The translations under genes and the position numbers were made by a program. Below are positions 1 through 11,599 of a DNA stretch of 64,000 nucleotides, one piece after another. The first letter of the stretch is position 1; every line of letters begins with the position of its first letter. The DNA is from Epinephelus fuscoguttatus (Eukaryota; Chordata; Actinopteri; Perciformes; Serranidae), in assembly GCF_011397635.1 (NCBI RefSeq), contig NC_064755.1, positions 20,753,282 to 20,817,281 on the forward strand, in the 5' to 3' direction. The notes below the pieces were generated by a model. That model ran no database searches. It saw only the letters and a list, made by a program, of their open reading frames with translations, and was not told the origin of the DNA.

Positions 1-3000
1 CAGCAGAGATTTCCCAGTGGACAAACCATCGGGTGATGGAGTGGCTGCGGTCTGTGGACCTCGCTGAATACGCTCCCAATCTGAGAGGCAGCGGTGTGCA
101 CGGAGGCCTGATGGTGAGACAGTCCGACAGTCAGTCTTTCTGGAAAACACATTCTCTCCTAAAAGTATCCACTCCTGACACATCTCTTTTTTTCTGCAGG
201 TTTTGGAACCGCGGTTCAACGTTGAGACCATGGCTTTGCTGCTGAACATCCCCCCCAACAAGACGCTGCTGCGCCGTCACCTTGCCACACATTTCAACCT
301 GCTTATTGGCTCAGAGGCCCAGCAGCTCAAACAGGAGTGTCTGGAAAACCCAGACTACACTCTGCTTACCGCCACCACTAAAGTCAAGGTAAGACTTTTT
401 GAGGATGGACTGTCTATACTTTGAGACACTACTGTGAGAACTTCTCTTATAGTGGTTACAAGGGTTACCAGGGTTATGGATATGTAGACCAAGATTCCTC
501 TAGACTGAAATGGTTAAACTTTACACCAAACTAACAACTTTTACTCAGCAGACATCTGGAAGTATATTTAGATTATGCAGCAATTGTTTAGTCACAAAAA
601 CTTGGTATTAAGCTATCGAAAGGTTCAAGATTTTACTAGTTAAAAAAAGGGAACCCTGAGTGATATGTGCATTCCAGTTTACATGTCTAAATGTAGCTAT
701 TTAAAATGGATATACTGAATTTCTTTGTCTTCTCTCCCCTCGTTCACACCAGCCAAGGAAACTGTCGTTTGGTACCTTTGGCAGTCTGAGGAAGAAAAAG
801 CATGAAGACAACGAGGAGTACGTGTGTCCGATGGATGTGGAGATGCCAAAGGGACGAAGCTTTCAGAAAGGTTTTGAGCTCCAAATCTATGAGGACGACC
901 TCGACAGGCTGGAACAGGTGAGCTTGTTCTTCAAAGGGCCTGTTGACTGATGATTTATATCACTTAAAACATGAGCAATAACAGGTTATATCTAATTGCA
1001 TGTACAGTATATCTGAAATCTATGTTTGTTAAATGCATATGTACATTATATGGGGAAAACACAAATAAATGAGGTGTGGTCTTACGTTTGCATGATCATC
1101 AGTGTCACTTGGAGGGTGACTTTTTTTTTTTAACAAGATGTTTACTTAGTAGAAATGTCTGGTCAACTTTAGTTTTTATGCTCTGTTGGTGGTCTCAGTT
1201 TATTGAGTTTAAGGTTGCCTCTTGTTTCACAGATGGAGGACTCTGAGGGAACTGTGAGACAGATTGGAGCTTTCTCTGAGGGGATTCAAAACCTGACGGT
1301 AAGAATCTACTGGCCCTGTCCTACACACAGCACAAAGCTGCCCACAGTGCAACTGTCATTGCTAGTTTCGGGCTGATACAGTTGTCATTTTCATGGCCAG
1401 TGCCCATGGTATGTAAGTAGCAAATATACATTTGCCTGTCTGTGCGCCCATGGGCTGGTACAGTGGGTCTTAAAATAAGGTGTGGTCAGGCGCATTGTGG
1501 TGTATTGCTATTTTGAGGCAGCAGAAAGCGATTTCACCATTGACATACAAAAACTTGTTCTAAAGTCTTTATGGTGCAGGGTTTTTTTCTACTATTTAAA
1601 GCCCACATTTTTCAGATACAATAGTAAGATCCACTTACATAGGCAGGTTTAAAACGCTCTTTTTGCTTGTTACTCATACAGAAACACACTGATGGGTTGT
1701 GGATGGGTGAAGTGATGCATCATTATAGGATGAATACTAATTACATTCTCAAAGATGTGAACACAGCAAAAAGCAGAGTGAGGCTGCTGTCTGACTTGCC
1801 ATTAAAGCTGCGTTTCCACCAAAAACTTTCAGTACAGTACCTTTAGAACCATAACTAACCCTTAAGGACATGTGTCTTGTCCCAGATCTGTAAAGTGTTT
1901 CTACTGCAGACAGTCTTCTTACATGTAGGCGGGGTTGTTGTGCTCATTGCTCCTCCCAGGTCTCCCTGTAAGTCCTCTTCACCGGTGATACAGAGGAGCA
2001 TTTGCACCTCGTTTATCATCCATGGAACGGGGTTGCATGTTGACATTTTCACCGGTGATACAGAGGAGCATTTGCACCTCGTTTATCATCCATGGAACGG
2101 GGTTGCATGTTGACATTTTCAGAACAAAAAAGACAGGCTGCCATGAGAATCTCTCTAAATGGAATATTTCAAAATAGCAGGGTTGTGCATTCAGTCCTTG
2201 TCAGGCAAAAGCAGGGTGTAGTGCTGCTGGACCACACTGGAGCAACGCTCCGACTCAATTTTGTCTCTAAGTGAGGAAACGGAATAGTTGCAGTTCATAT
2301 AATCTGGTTGAATAGACTGGAGCCAGTAAAAACAAAAGGAATTATCAAAGTTGTCGTATTGAAATGTAAGGTGTATGTGTTGATTGATTCACGTCGTCAG
2401 CTCACACACTGAGTAACATTTCAAGAAATCGTCCCACCTCAAACGTTGCTGGTAGCTGCCTGCAGTCAGCCCAGTGAATTAAATTATTTTCTAAGCCTAT
2501 AGCTGCTAAATGTTAAGTAGTAAAAATTTAAAGGCAGCAAAACTTCCTTTCATTTTATAGTTATAGTTTACTACTGTATGTAAAACCTGTTATCATATGA
2601 GAATGTGTAACATAAGCTTTAAAACCAGACACAATTCGGCCATGAGCAAGAGTGATGGATCTCTATTGACCAATCAACGGACTGTAGTGTTTCTAGCTCC
2701 ATCTAGACAAAACAGTAAGCTACAAAAAAAGGGGACAGTTGTGTTGGTACTGTCCACATCTTTGCACCATGGAAACAGAAAAATAACTGTTGTAATGTTT
2801 ACCGAACTGAACTGAGCCGGACTGCTTGGTGGAAACAAGGCTTAAGAGAGACGCTGAGTGCATTTATGCACAAGGAGCAGCGTAACTTTCATTATTTCAG
2901 AAGCTCAAAGTTTATTTTTGTTTCTTCCGTCAAGGTTAAAACTACAGTTTTTGAGTTTTTTTGCTTAAATGTCCAACATCTGTATTAGATATTACTGCGG

Positions 3001-3377
3001 TACTCTCATCAGAAAACTGCCTGCTTCTCCAATTTGCTAAATCTGACATGTAAATACACAACTACGACTAATAAAGCGACTAAATACAATCCTTTTACAC
3101 CTTGTGTCCCACTTTGTGCCCAGATTATGCGCTGTTTAACTCGCAAAAGTGGTTGAACATGCCCTGAATGCACTTAAGACCCATGTGCTAAACATTGTTA
3201 ACATTGACCAGGACACATAGCATGTTGTACTTATAGATAAAATTATGTCATGAGCGTAATATATATTTTGTTCTGTCTTGTGTCTTTTACCAGAGCATGC
3301 TAAAGGATGATGAATTCTTTAAAGAAGCTTCAAATTCACCGAACCCTAGCGTAACAGACGAGGACTCCAATGCATGA
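1..3377 (+). CDS. ppfibp1: Liprin-beta-1, C-terminal exons (5' end outside window)
   Basis: Five exons join in frame: 1-113 (incomplete at its left edge; codons read from base 3), 200-388, 753-917, 1233-1298 and 3294-3377 (TGA at 3375-3377). All introns are GT-AG. The first two exons encode a SAM-domain segment (WTNHRVMEWLRSVDLAEY, then the ETMALLLNIPPNKTLLRRHL region). The later exons encode the acidic C-terminal tail containing EEYVCPM, DDLDRLEQMEDSEGTVRQIG and the ending TDEDSNA. These words match vertebrate liprin-beta-1 better than liprin-beta-2, because the tail ends in a TDEDSN-type sequence. Liprin-beta proteins are cytoplasmic scaffolds that bind liprin-alpha through SAM domains at focal adhesions and synapses. 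Only the last SAM repeat and tail are visible. Which teleost duplicate (a or b) this is cannot be decided from the window. Confidence 0.93.
1806..2841. mobile_element. TTAA-flanked non-autonomous DNA transposon in ppfibp1 intron
   Basis: The ends are imperfect terminal inverted repeats. The left end reads AGCTGCGTTTCCACC from 1806. The right end, read backwards from 2841, is GCCTTGTTTCCACC. TTAA lies immediately outside both ends (1802-1805 and 2842-2845), as expected for a piggyBac- or Kolobok-type target duplication. No transposase frame is visible in the 1,036 bp interior, so this is a deletion derivative or MITE. It contains an exact 70-bp tandem duplication at 1981-2120. Superfamily assignment is inference from TTAA alone. 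Confidence 0.7.
1981..2120. repeat. Exact tandem duplication, 2 x 70 bp
   Basis: Bases 1981-2050 and 2051-2120 are identical over all 70 positions. Both begin ACCGGTGATACAGAGG and end TGACATTTTC. The duplication lies inside the TTAA-flanked element. Complete identity implies a recent duplication or an assembly artefact. Confidence 0.95.
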
Positions 3378-4300
3378 GACTGCCAGCGCCACGAGACCTG
3401 GTCCTGCTGTGATGGAAACTCTGTGCCAACCCTCTCCACTCGCACACAGACTTGTCTCAACAAACTCCCCAAATGCTCCCACATTTCTTTTTTTAGTGTT
3501 ACATTCAAAGATGAGCCAAAAGTATTAGTGTCTTTGTTTTTTCAGTTTTAAACGATGGTGTTGTGAAAGCCTGCAGTCCAGTCGCCACTATCACTCCTGA
3601 ACTTTGTCTCCATCACTGTCGTCTGATGACAGCGGGAACATGTGGGGCAACACCACTGCTCGCCTGCCAGCTGGTTTCTGGAGATATTTTGTACTCAGTT
3701 GTGTTTTGGCACATTTCTATTTTTGATAGAACAGAAGTGTCAACCAGCAGGAAAAAGACATCTAAAATAAGCCAATATAGATTTTAATATATGTCTTTTA
3801 CGTTGCCTTCTGACTGTAGAAATGTTGAAAAAAAGAAGTGATATGCTGAGAAGATTTTTCCCTCTTTTTTTTTTTTTTGTGTAAATTGATAACTCCGAAA
3901 CAGCTGCTATTATTTCTACAGAACTAAACCCTGCTACTTACATGGGAACTGTCATATATTTTATCCTACGCTGAACATTTTACAGGTTTTTGCTCAACAG
4001 TAATACTCTACACGTATTTGCACCAGTACATATCATACAGTACAAACCCTAATAGGTATCATTGCATGGTATTGGAATTCAACACATTTATATAAGAGCT
4101 TTTTGTTTATTTTATTTTTTACCATAAATTGATTTTTGATGGACCCCTGTTGGCTGACACAGGTATTTTTGGAAAGGTTTGTGAGATAATGACGGGTTTT
4201 TTCAAAAATAATATTGTGATGCAACCCTCGACCATAAAGGAGAAGTTAAACCTTTTTTTGTTGTTGTTTTTTACGTTTATCCATTTTTAAGATCAATAAA
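3378..4300 (+). other. ppfibp1: ppfibp1 3' UTR with poly(A) signal
   Basis: A/T-rich non-coding sequence follows the stop codon. The first canonical AATAAA is at 4295-4300, and a second is at 4438-4443. Either could set the transcript end. The sequence shows no coding potential beyond chance frames. The exact cleavage site needs transcript data. Confidence 0.6.
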
Positions 4301-4825
4301 GTAATTTAAATCAGTTTGGGTTTTCATCAGACGTCTTTAACATAGAGGACGAGTGAGATGATGAAATGATGAAAAACTGTCCAAAAGACGTGGCTGTTTT
4401 AAGAGTCTAATGTGAATTATTTCCTACAGATAGAGGCAATAAATTGAAAGCATCATATCACCTGCACTCCTCTGTATTGATATTATAGCTCAACTTTGAT
4501 TGTGCTGATTGTTTGGAGAAATATAAACTGAGCAACCTGCAAGACAAGTGTACTTAAGAGATGAGGGAGGACACCACAGCAAACAGCTCACAGGTAACTA
4601 CACTGTAATTGAGATTTCAGATTTCAAAGCTACATCAGATGACTAAAACTTTCAGAAACTATCACTGCATTGCCTGTGCCTTTTCTGTTTGTGTAGGGTT
4701 ACAAGGTTTTCCTTATTTTCATACGATCATTTAACTGAAGCATTTGGAAACGGTGGCACAGGAAATGGTTTGCACCCCATGAGCATTGTTTAAAATGTGT
4801 GCACTGTACAAAACATTTTTATTGT

Positions 4826-4915
4826 TATTTAATTGAACCCATACTTAACCAGGTAAGTCCCATGGAGATCAACAACCTCTTTAACAAGGGACATCTGGCC
4901 AAGACGGCAGCATAC
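4826..4915 (-). mobile_element. LINE 3' end fragment (minus strand)
   Basis: Read on the minus strand, the segment has the pattern 'gtcttggcc ... cttgttaaagagg ... ggttaa'. The same tail occurs on the plus strand at about 24240-24345 and on the minus strand at about 59468-59555. I recognise it as the 3' terminus of a teleost non-LTR retrotransposon with a short A/T-rich tail. Only the tail is present and there is no coding part. Confidence 0.55.
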
Positions 4916-6085
4916 AAAAAAGTCACAGCCAAACAACCACACAATAAAAAACATAAAAGATACACAGTTACATGCAGACATAGTAGAACAGCTACTTAGA
5001 ATGACAAGAACCAACTGATTCATCCATCCTTGTACTTGAAAGAGACCAATTCAAGGTCTGACCCTTTTGAAGGTTATTCAACCTAAAACATACAGGGCCC
5101 TTTGATTTTCCAACGCATAATATCCATTGCAAAGACAAACATGATTGAAAATGAAATCCAGAAAACAGACATTTTCTCTTGTTGATTTTTTATTTAAGAC
5201 ATTTTTTGCATTGTTTGTCATGCCAACATTCACTGTAGAGAGATCTGGCGCACCTTTCATGGGTAGTTGTAGTAAACAAACAAACAAAAAAAAAAAAAAT
5301 CGGGTGAACATATGGTGAACAGACAAACTGATACTTACAGTTTCCATTTAAGGGTTCAAGCTTAATGTTTCCACTCTTCTCCTCTCTCTGAAAGACAAAT
5401 GGAAGACGAGTGAAGTTATAGTTTTATGAAAAAGAAAATCAGGTGAACAAATTATTTATTCATCAAAAACCTAGTTTTAAAAGCCTGAATACCACATTTT
5501 TCTAAAATTAGCTAACACTTTTATAGATGTGCACATACAGTATGCAAACATGCCACCCCACAAAAATGGTGGGTGATCCCTGTGCAGGGTGGCAAGTTTG
5601 CACACCGAAATGCATGTATGCATCATAGACTGTACGGTACGCATAGAGCTTTGAGGGTGTCAGGGTTAGGTCCAATCCTATGGTTCTCCAGTGTCAATAA
5701 ATTTAGAGCATGTGGGTATTGTTGGAACGATTTTAATAAACAGAAAGCCAGATTTTTATAATAGGTGACACAAACGTCAAAAATGAAAATAAATTGAGAA
5801 AATATTTTCTGCAGTTTGTTCACTCATCCACATCTTGCCTGTATCCAGGACAAATGTCGTCTCTCCTTAGACCTCTCTACATATGAGTTCACACCCCAGA
5901 AACAGATTCATCTTTGCTGAACAAGCAACGAGACTGAGAATATTATGAGCAGAATGACTCAGTCGGAGGCCTGCTCATGTTAGATATTTGTAAACCATGC
6001 TTTCTCTGTATGATACCTCTGTAAGACCGCTGTGTAAAAACAATCAGGAATCATTCACTCAAAAGCATTTTAAGTTGTCTTCACT
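4916..6085. other. Intergenic spacer between ppfibp1 and the EndoU gene
   Basis: The spacer is A/T-rich and unique-looking, with a poly(A) run near 5287-5299. A short self-complementary patch around 5550-5600 has the word GCCACCC facing GGGTGGC. I see no gene or convincing regulatory block. Confidence 0.4.
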
Positions 6086-6445
6086 GCACCATGATCACAG
6101 TCTACTGTCTTACCACATCTAATAACATTCTGTACTTCTATTTTTTATATTAATACTGACAAGTATTACTTAATCACAGTATAAATTATTATGGTGCACA
6201 CTGTTAACATAAACTAGACTCGTCATACCGTGTCACTTTACCTCCTAACTTGTCTCTTTAGCTCTTAACTCTGTCTTTAATTGCTCTTGTACAGTTTATA
6301 TTTTTACTTCTACACTATACTAGTTATGTATGCCTCTTGTTTTTATTTATTTCTCTTTTAAAGTAGTATTTATTTGTACATAGTTCTGTCTCTGTGCTGC
6401 TGCAACACCTGCATTTCCCCTGTGAGGATCAATGAAGGATTATCT
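6086..6445 (+). mobile_element. Probable LINE 3' UTR fragment
   Basis: The segment ends 'gctgctgcaacacctgcatttcccctgt..gatcaatgaaggattatcttatc'. This resembles the 3' ends of teleost LINEs, which finish with a TATCT-type short tandem tail. The call rests on recognition of that tail. No reverse transcriptase coding is left. Confidence 0.45.
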
Positions 6446-6661
6446 TATCAAATCAATGAGACAGTGCGCCCTCTGGTGGCCGTACGACTAAAGCGTCTGA
6501 GCGAATTTGTTCAGATCTGCACATGCGCAGTTAAGGCACACGCTTCAACGCCTGCAGGACATGTAGCCTAGTGCGGGTGGAGACTGGACTTTAAGTGAAA
6601 CAGACAGGAGCGCACTTCACTGCAGTCCGAGCTGAGGGAGTGGAAGTTTGCGAGAAACATC
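6446..6661 (+). promoter_or_regulatory. Putative EndoU-gene promoter and 5' UTR
   Basis: This short G/C-richer stretch precedes the ATG at 6662. At 6518-6529 it holds TGCACATGCGCA, close to the NRF1-type palindrome TGCGCATGCGCA. There is no TATA box at a sensible distance. An upstream ATG at 6561 is followed at once by TAG, giving a start-stop codon pair if transcription begins before it. The transcription start is not determined. Confidence 0.4.
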
Positions 6662-9600
6662 ATGGCTCCAAGGTGTGTATTTATTTATTCATTTATTTAT
6701 TTATTTTGAGAAACACTACTCTGGAAATAAACTTAATGCCTGTAGGTAAGTTCAGTTTGGTCGCAGTGTTGCAGCTTGTAACTCTGTCTTTTATGACTGT
6801 ACAGCAACGTTATTGTTATCGTTATTGTTAGTCAGTAGACACTGATGTGTATATAACATGTATTAAATGTGTGATGTACAGGTTCTGTGGAGTCCTCGTC
6901 CTTCTGACTGTGTTTCTCAGTGGACTGAATGCATCAAGGTACAGTAGCCTATAAGGACATTTCTCATGAGTTATTGTGTTTGCTGAGTTTGCTGGTATTT
7001 ATCAGCTGTCTGTATTTCTCCTCCCTGACTGTACAGACCAGCTGTAAACCAGGAACTATCCAATATTTTCAATGAGTTGTGGAGCCTGGATGTGAATCGT
7101 CTGACGCCTTTGACAGACTACACAGTCTCTGTTCAGGTATGGAGCATGGTCTCATTCAGACAACACTGCACTTATGATTTTACAAACGTATAATCTTTGT
7201 GAACTGTCCAGGGCAGAGCTGGTTTTGTAACCCAGGGCAGCCATGTCGTCCAGGATCACGCCTCACAGCCTCTGTTCTCCAATGTCAATGAGAACAAACT
7301 GAAGAACATAACCACCATCTCTCGTAAGTGTCTCTGTAACAGACAGAAATAGTTTCCATCTTTCTGAGCCTATAGACTTTGAGCTCATTTGCAGCCTTCA
7401 CTGTGATAAATGGGATTTCTGTTCCTGCAGGCTTCATGAAACTCCTCGACAACTATGAGCGGTCCACAGGCGTGGCTGAACGAGTCACAACAGAGGAGCT
7501 GACAGAGATGAATCTCTTCCTAGACGCCGTCTTAGAGACAGCCGTCATGAAGGTACGTTGGACGTGTTACAACCAGTTGCATCCAAGAAGCCATGTGCAT
7601 TTATCAGTTCTGTCACCAGTGTCTGTTGCCCAAGTCCTCCTTCCTGACACATGTCTGTTTTCAATCTCCTCAGAGTAAAAACATAATGTGTATAACATAC
7701 ACTCTTAGAAATAAAGGTGCTAATTAGAACCAAAGAGAGTTCGTCTGCTTACCCCATAGGAGAGCCATTTTTGCATCTTGGTAAAACTTTTTTCTTTTCT
7801 TTTTTCTGGAACACTGTTAGAGGATAATACTTAGAACCCAACCTAGATGGTTGTACCTAGAACCATCTATGAATGGTACCACCCAGAACCACCTAGGAGA
7901 GGTTCTACAGAAAACCCTTCTATGGTTTAATGGTTCCACCTACAACCCTCTCTGGGGGTTCAATCCAACACCTTTCCACCTTCTAAGAGTGTTAACAACA
8001 ATGCACCTATTAGGCTCTACTGAGAACTTTTTCACAATCCAAGGGTTTCATCTGGTACCCACCCAGAAGGTTCTACCGAGAACTCTTCTATATCCCAAGG
8101 GTTTCATCTAGAACCCACCCAGATGGTTCTACCAAGAACTCTTCTATATCCCAAGGGTTTCATCTAGAACCCACCCTGGGTGTCCTACCGAGAACCTTTC
8201 TATATCAGAAGGGTTTCATCTCAAACCAACCCAGGATGTCCTACTGAGAACCTTTCTATACTTCAAGGGTTTCATCTAGATCCCACCATGGGTGTCCTAC
8301 CGAGAGCCCTTCTATATCCCAAGGGCTCCATCTAGAGCCCACTGAAGATGTTCTACCAAGAACCCTTCTCTATTCCAAGGGTTTCATTTTGAACCCACCC
8401 AGACGGTTCTACCGAGAACTCTTCTATATCCCAAGGGTTTAATCTAGAACCCACCTTGTGTGTCCTACCAAGAACCCTTCTCTATTCCAAGGGTTTCATC
8501 TAGAACCCACCCTGTGTGTCCTACTAAGAACCTTTCTATACCTCAAGGGTTTCATCTAGATCCCACCTTGGGCGTCCTACCGAGAACCCTTATACATTCC
8601 AAGGGCTTCATCTAGATCCCACACAGGGTATCCTAACACAAACTGTTCTATATCCCAAGGGTTTCATCTAGTACCCACCCAGGAGGGCTCTAAAATAGAA
8701 GTTGACTACATTACCCATAGATCTCTCTCCCATTAGCCATGGTTCCAGTTTAGCAGGCCAATAACTGGTTCCCAGTGCCAAACAAACCACATCCAGCAGC
8801 CTTGGGCGTCATGAGGTCCCTGAAGGGCAGAGGCTGATGTGGTCCAGAACAACGCACAACACTAATGGTTCACAATCAGGTTTTAAGGTGGAGGAGATGT
8901 TGTGAATTCACTACTACTATAGCCTTTATTATTTCAGTGGTGCAGTGGGGATGGAAACCAAAACTTTGTTTGAACCTTGTTTCTCATAAATATACTATAT
9001 GTGGCCTGACACAAAATTTGTGTATCAGCAAGTTCACTTTGCATTTTTTCTGTTACCTCACAATGGCAGGATTGTCATACAGTCTGTAGACACGCACCAA
9101 GTAGGAACTACACAGGAGGAGCCAATGTGTTCTCATAAACAGACGGTAAACATGCAAATAACCTAGCAGCTGACACTTCCTGCTCAGTAGCAGACATGGC
9201 CATAGCAAAGAAGCATGAAGTCGACAACGAGGGCAGACAACAGTTGTGTTTGTGATGCAATGTGATGTGAGCTGCAGCTGGCCCCCAGGTATTGTCACAT
9301 TATGTAATCTGGCCCCTATTTAAAAAAGTCTGGACACCCCTGCCTTAGATGAAAAGGGTTCTTCATGGCACCCTTAGTCTTACACAGCACTCTTGAAGAA
9401 CCCTTGTTTCAAGAAATTTTTTTTTAGAAGCTAATGGTCTTGGTAGAGCTGCAGCCCTTCAGTAGGAAACCTTTTGGAAGACATTTTTCTAAAAGTGTAT
9501 ATTAAGACTTTTGAGACTGCAGCTGAACTCCAGAGGGGGTTTTGCCTCCGCCTGCCTCACTGCGGCATTGAACACACAACCTCAGGATGTTATAGAGAGA

Positions 9601-11325
9601 GAAAAACATGTGAAACATCTGTGTGCAGCTGTGGAATGCTGCGTTGGCCTCAGCTGTGCTCCCAAAGAGGATCAGTGGAAAAATGTGGACATGCAGTACT
9701 TGTTGTATTTGAAAGAAAGGCATGTTTGTTAGATGGATGTGAGGGTTGCAGTGGACGAAAGTCTTCTCCAGAGGACAATTCAGGGTTCTTACACAGTATG
9801 GAAAAGTACAGTATGCAAAGTACAAACAACAATAAAAATACAGACAGAACAATGCAAGACACAAACTGCAGTACATAATTAGCACCACAGAATAGGAAGC
9901 ACCAAATTAGTCATGTCTGTATAACTGATTCCTCTTCAAAAGCTGTTTCAGTTTGAATTTAAAGTGAGCTAAAACAGGATCCAGTTTAAGCTCTGCAGGT
10001 GAATAATTCCACATGTTAATTCCACGGACAGAAAAAGCTGTTTGTTCAAATGAGGACTTACACAGGGGAACCTTACATTTCTCATCGACTGCTCCACGTG
10101 TTATTGAGCCAGAAGCTCTAAGTGGAACCACACCATCACTGATCACCTGGGGAGCCTAATTATGTAGGCATTTATGGATGAGTTTGAAATAGGCAAAGTT
10201 AATGAAAGTATCAAAACATAACATATATTTAGTTTCTGAAGAACATGGCAATGATGTTCTCTTATTGGTTTCCTGTCCAAAGTTTTAATTGCTCAATTGT
10301 ATTACATCATAAGAGGCCTAGTTATTGTAGATGCTGCTGATGACTGTTTTAAAGATGTGAAGTTAAAAAAGTGTATTACAAAGTTTAAAAGTATTATATT
10401 TATGAATATTGCTTGACCTGAAATGTTTTTGTCCATGCAGGCCTGTTTGTGTATTGAGTCAGCGCAGTAGAGCTGATCTGGAGTCAGGGTTTGCAGTGAT
10501 GTTTATGTGATGTGTCCACAGCGGGCTCATCAGTACCTGGTGACTAAAGGACAGTCCAACTCTAATGTGAGGCTCTTTAAGAATCAGCTGCGCTTGATCT
10601 GGTTCCACCTCTACCACAGACAGAGAAACACAGGGTGAGATCTCCAAACATCACATCATCATATCTGTTTGTTGTACCCATCATTGCATCAGTGTGTGTA
10701 CAGAAAGCAATCAAGGGATGCACTATGACTGAGTATGAAGTCAATTGTTTTAAAGTAATCATTTGTTTTGTGTGGTGTCTCTGAACTAAAACATTCACCA
10801 GTCTGGACTCCTGTGGATTCGAGCATGTGTTTGTTGGAGAGACAAAATCTGGGACGGACATCATTGGCTTTCACAACTGGATCCAGTTTTACCTGCAAGA
10901 AAAGAACGCGCACTTGGACTACAAAGGCTACAAGGCCAGGGATCATGACTTAGTGAGTATAACAGTTCATCAGATCTTTCTGTAACAACTCAGCCTGCTG
11001 TCTCCGTCTTTATTCCTTCACTCTAACGCTCACATATTTCTGTCCACAGCCCGATCAAGACGACCACGTCCTGAACCTCCAGTTCAGCTGGCACGGTATT
11101 GTGAAGCCCGTCGGCAGCGCCTTCATTGGGACCAGCCCTGAGTTTGAGATGGCACTCTTCACCATCGTCTTCCTCATGAACACAGAGAGGAGCACCACAG
11201 TGCTGGTCAACATCGACCAGTGTCAGATGGAGCTGGTGGTCATCAGACACGGACGCTCCCTCGGGACTGCGTACCCCAAGCTGCTCAGCAGCAACAGCCG
11301 ACATGTTAGGCAGCACTCACACTGA
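6662..11325 (+). CDS. endou: Secreted EndoU-family poly(U)-specific endoribonuclease
   Basis: Eight exons join in frame: 6662-6672, 6882-6938, 7037-7136, 7212-7323, 7431-7552, 10522-10634, 10802-10952 and 11050-11325 (TGA at 11323-11325). They give 313 residues. The start [18 protein letters not shown] is a clear signal peptide, and the rest is a single XendoU domain. The domain includes [34 protein letters not shown], and [22 protein letters not shown]. His180 and His196 are 16 residues apart, as in the catalytic His pair of Xenopus XendoU. Lys241 sits where the third catalytic residue is expected. Family members cleave RNA at uridylates in a metal-dependent reaction and leave 2',3'-cyclic phosphates. 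The somatomedin-B domains of mammalian ENDOU are absent, as in several fish paralogues. The exact paralogue (endoub or endouc type) is uncertain. Intron 5 is swollen by mobile DNA. Confidence 0.94.
7872..8700. repeat. Minisatellite, 56-bp unit, about 15 copies
   Basis: The anchor word AAGGGTTTCA, with substitutions, recurs at 7929, 7985, 8041, 8097, 8153, 8209, 8265, 8321, 8377, 8433, 8489, 8545, 8601 and 8657. Every step is exactly 56 bp. A more degenerate copy begins at 7872. Units contain CATCTAGAACCCACCC and CCTACCGAGAACC words. Substitutions are frequent, but no indel interrupts the register over 13 intervals. Odd and even units share variant words (TATTCC against TATATCCC), which hints at amplification in larger blocks. 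Confidence 0.95.
9205..9342 (-). mobile_element. hAT-like terminal fragment
   Basis: On the minus strand the segment begins CAGGGGTGTCCAGAC, followed by a T-rich run and GGGGCCAGATTA. This is the typical end of teleost hAT elements. The opposite terminus is not recognisable, so it is a fragment within the larger TA-flanked element. Confidence 0.5.
9640..10150 (-). mobile_element. Non-LTR retrotransposon 3' fragment with RT C-terminal remnant
   Basis: A minus-strand frame at 9907-10146 reads 79 residues, with [18 protein letters not shown] and [13 protein letters not shown]. This is the pattern seen at the C-terminus of CR1/L2-type LINE polyproteins (a 'sFs.rG..lWN.lP' block followed by 'Fk..lK..L'). 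The catalytic part of the reverse transcriptase is missing. The LINE 3' UTR continues to lower coordinates. The element is 5'-truncated and dead. Confidence 0.65.
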
Positions 11326-11575
11326 GGAGGAGGAGGATCTTCTGATACAAAGTGATCCTGATAATGTTCATGTCAAAGAATCTGAAGCACAAATGTCCTG
11401 TGGTTTGGTTAAAACGGACATAGATGTGAACATGTCTGTAGTTTTTATCAAGACCACTGTAAACTTGAGTAATTTGTCATAAAAAGCTACTTCAGTGAAA
11501 GAATTTTTTGCTTTTTAAAGTCAAATATTTGGTGTGTTTATGCCTCAGCAAATAAAGTGGCTTTCAGTTAACCTC
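11326..11575 (+). other. endou: EndoU-gene 3' UTR with poly(A) signal
   Basis: A short 3' UTR follows the TGA, with AATAAA at 11551-11556. A T-rich stretch follows. Length and signal are ordinary. Confidence 0.65.
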
Positions 11576-11599
11576 TGTAATACATTTGAATCGCTTCAT

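Larger units (their letters stand above)
7700..9497. mobile_element. TA-flanked inverted-repeat element in EndoU intron 5
   Basis: The left terminus CACTCTTAGAAA at 7700 is matched, 11 of 12, by the inverted right terminus TTTCTAAAAGTG ending at 9497. Both are bordered by TA (7698-7699 and 9498-9499). The interior has no transposase frame. It carries a 56-bp minisatellite (about 7872-8700) and a hAT-like terminal fragment near 9205-9342. It is best read as a non-autonomous DNA transposon that grew by tandem amplification and secondary insertion. The superfamily is not assigned. Confidence 0.6.

Noticed and set aside
7851..8111. 86-residue open frame in the 56-bp array
   Set aside because: It arises because the repeat unit happens to lack stops in several frames. 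The period is not a multiple of three, there is no conserved protein, and it lies inside an intron.
9474..9888. Overlapping long frames on both strands (128-134 residues)
   Set aside because: They lie over transposon and LINE 3' UTR sequence in EndoU intron 5. The residues are cysteine-rich and low in complexity, with no recognisable motif.
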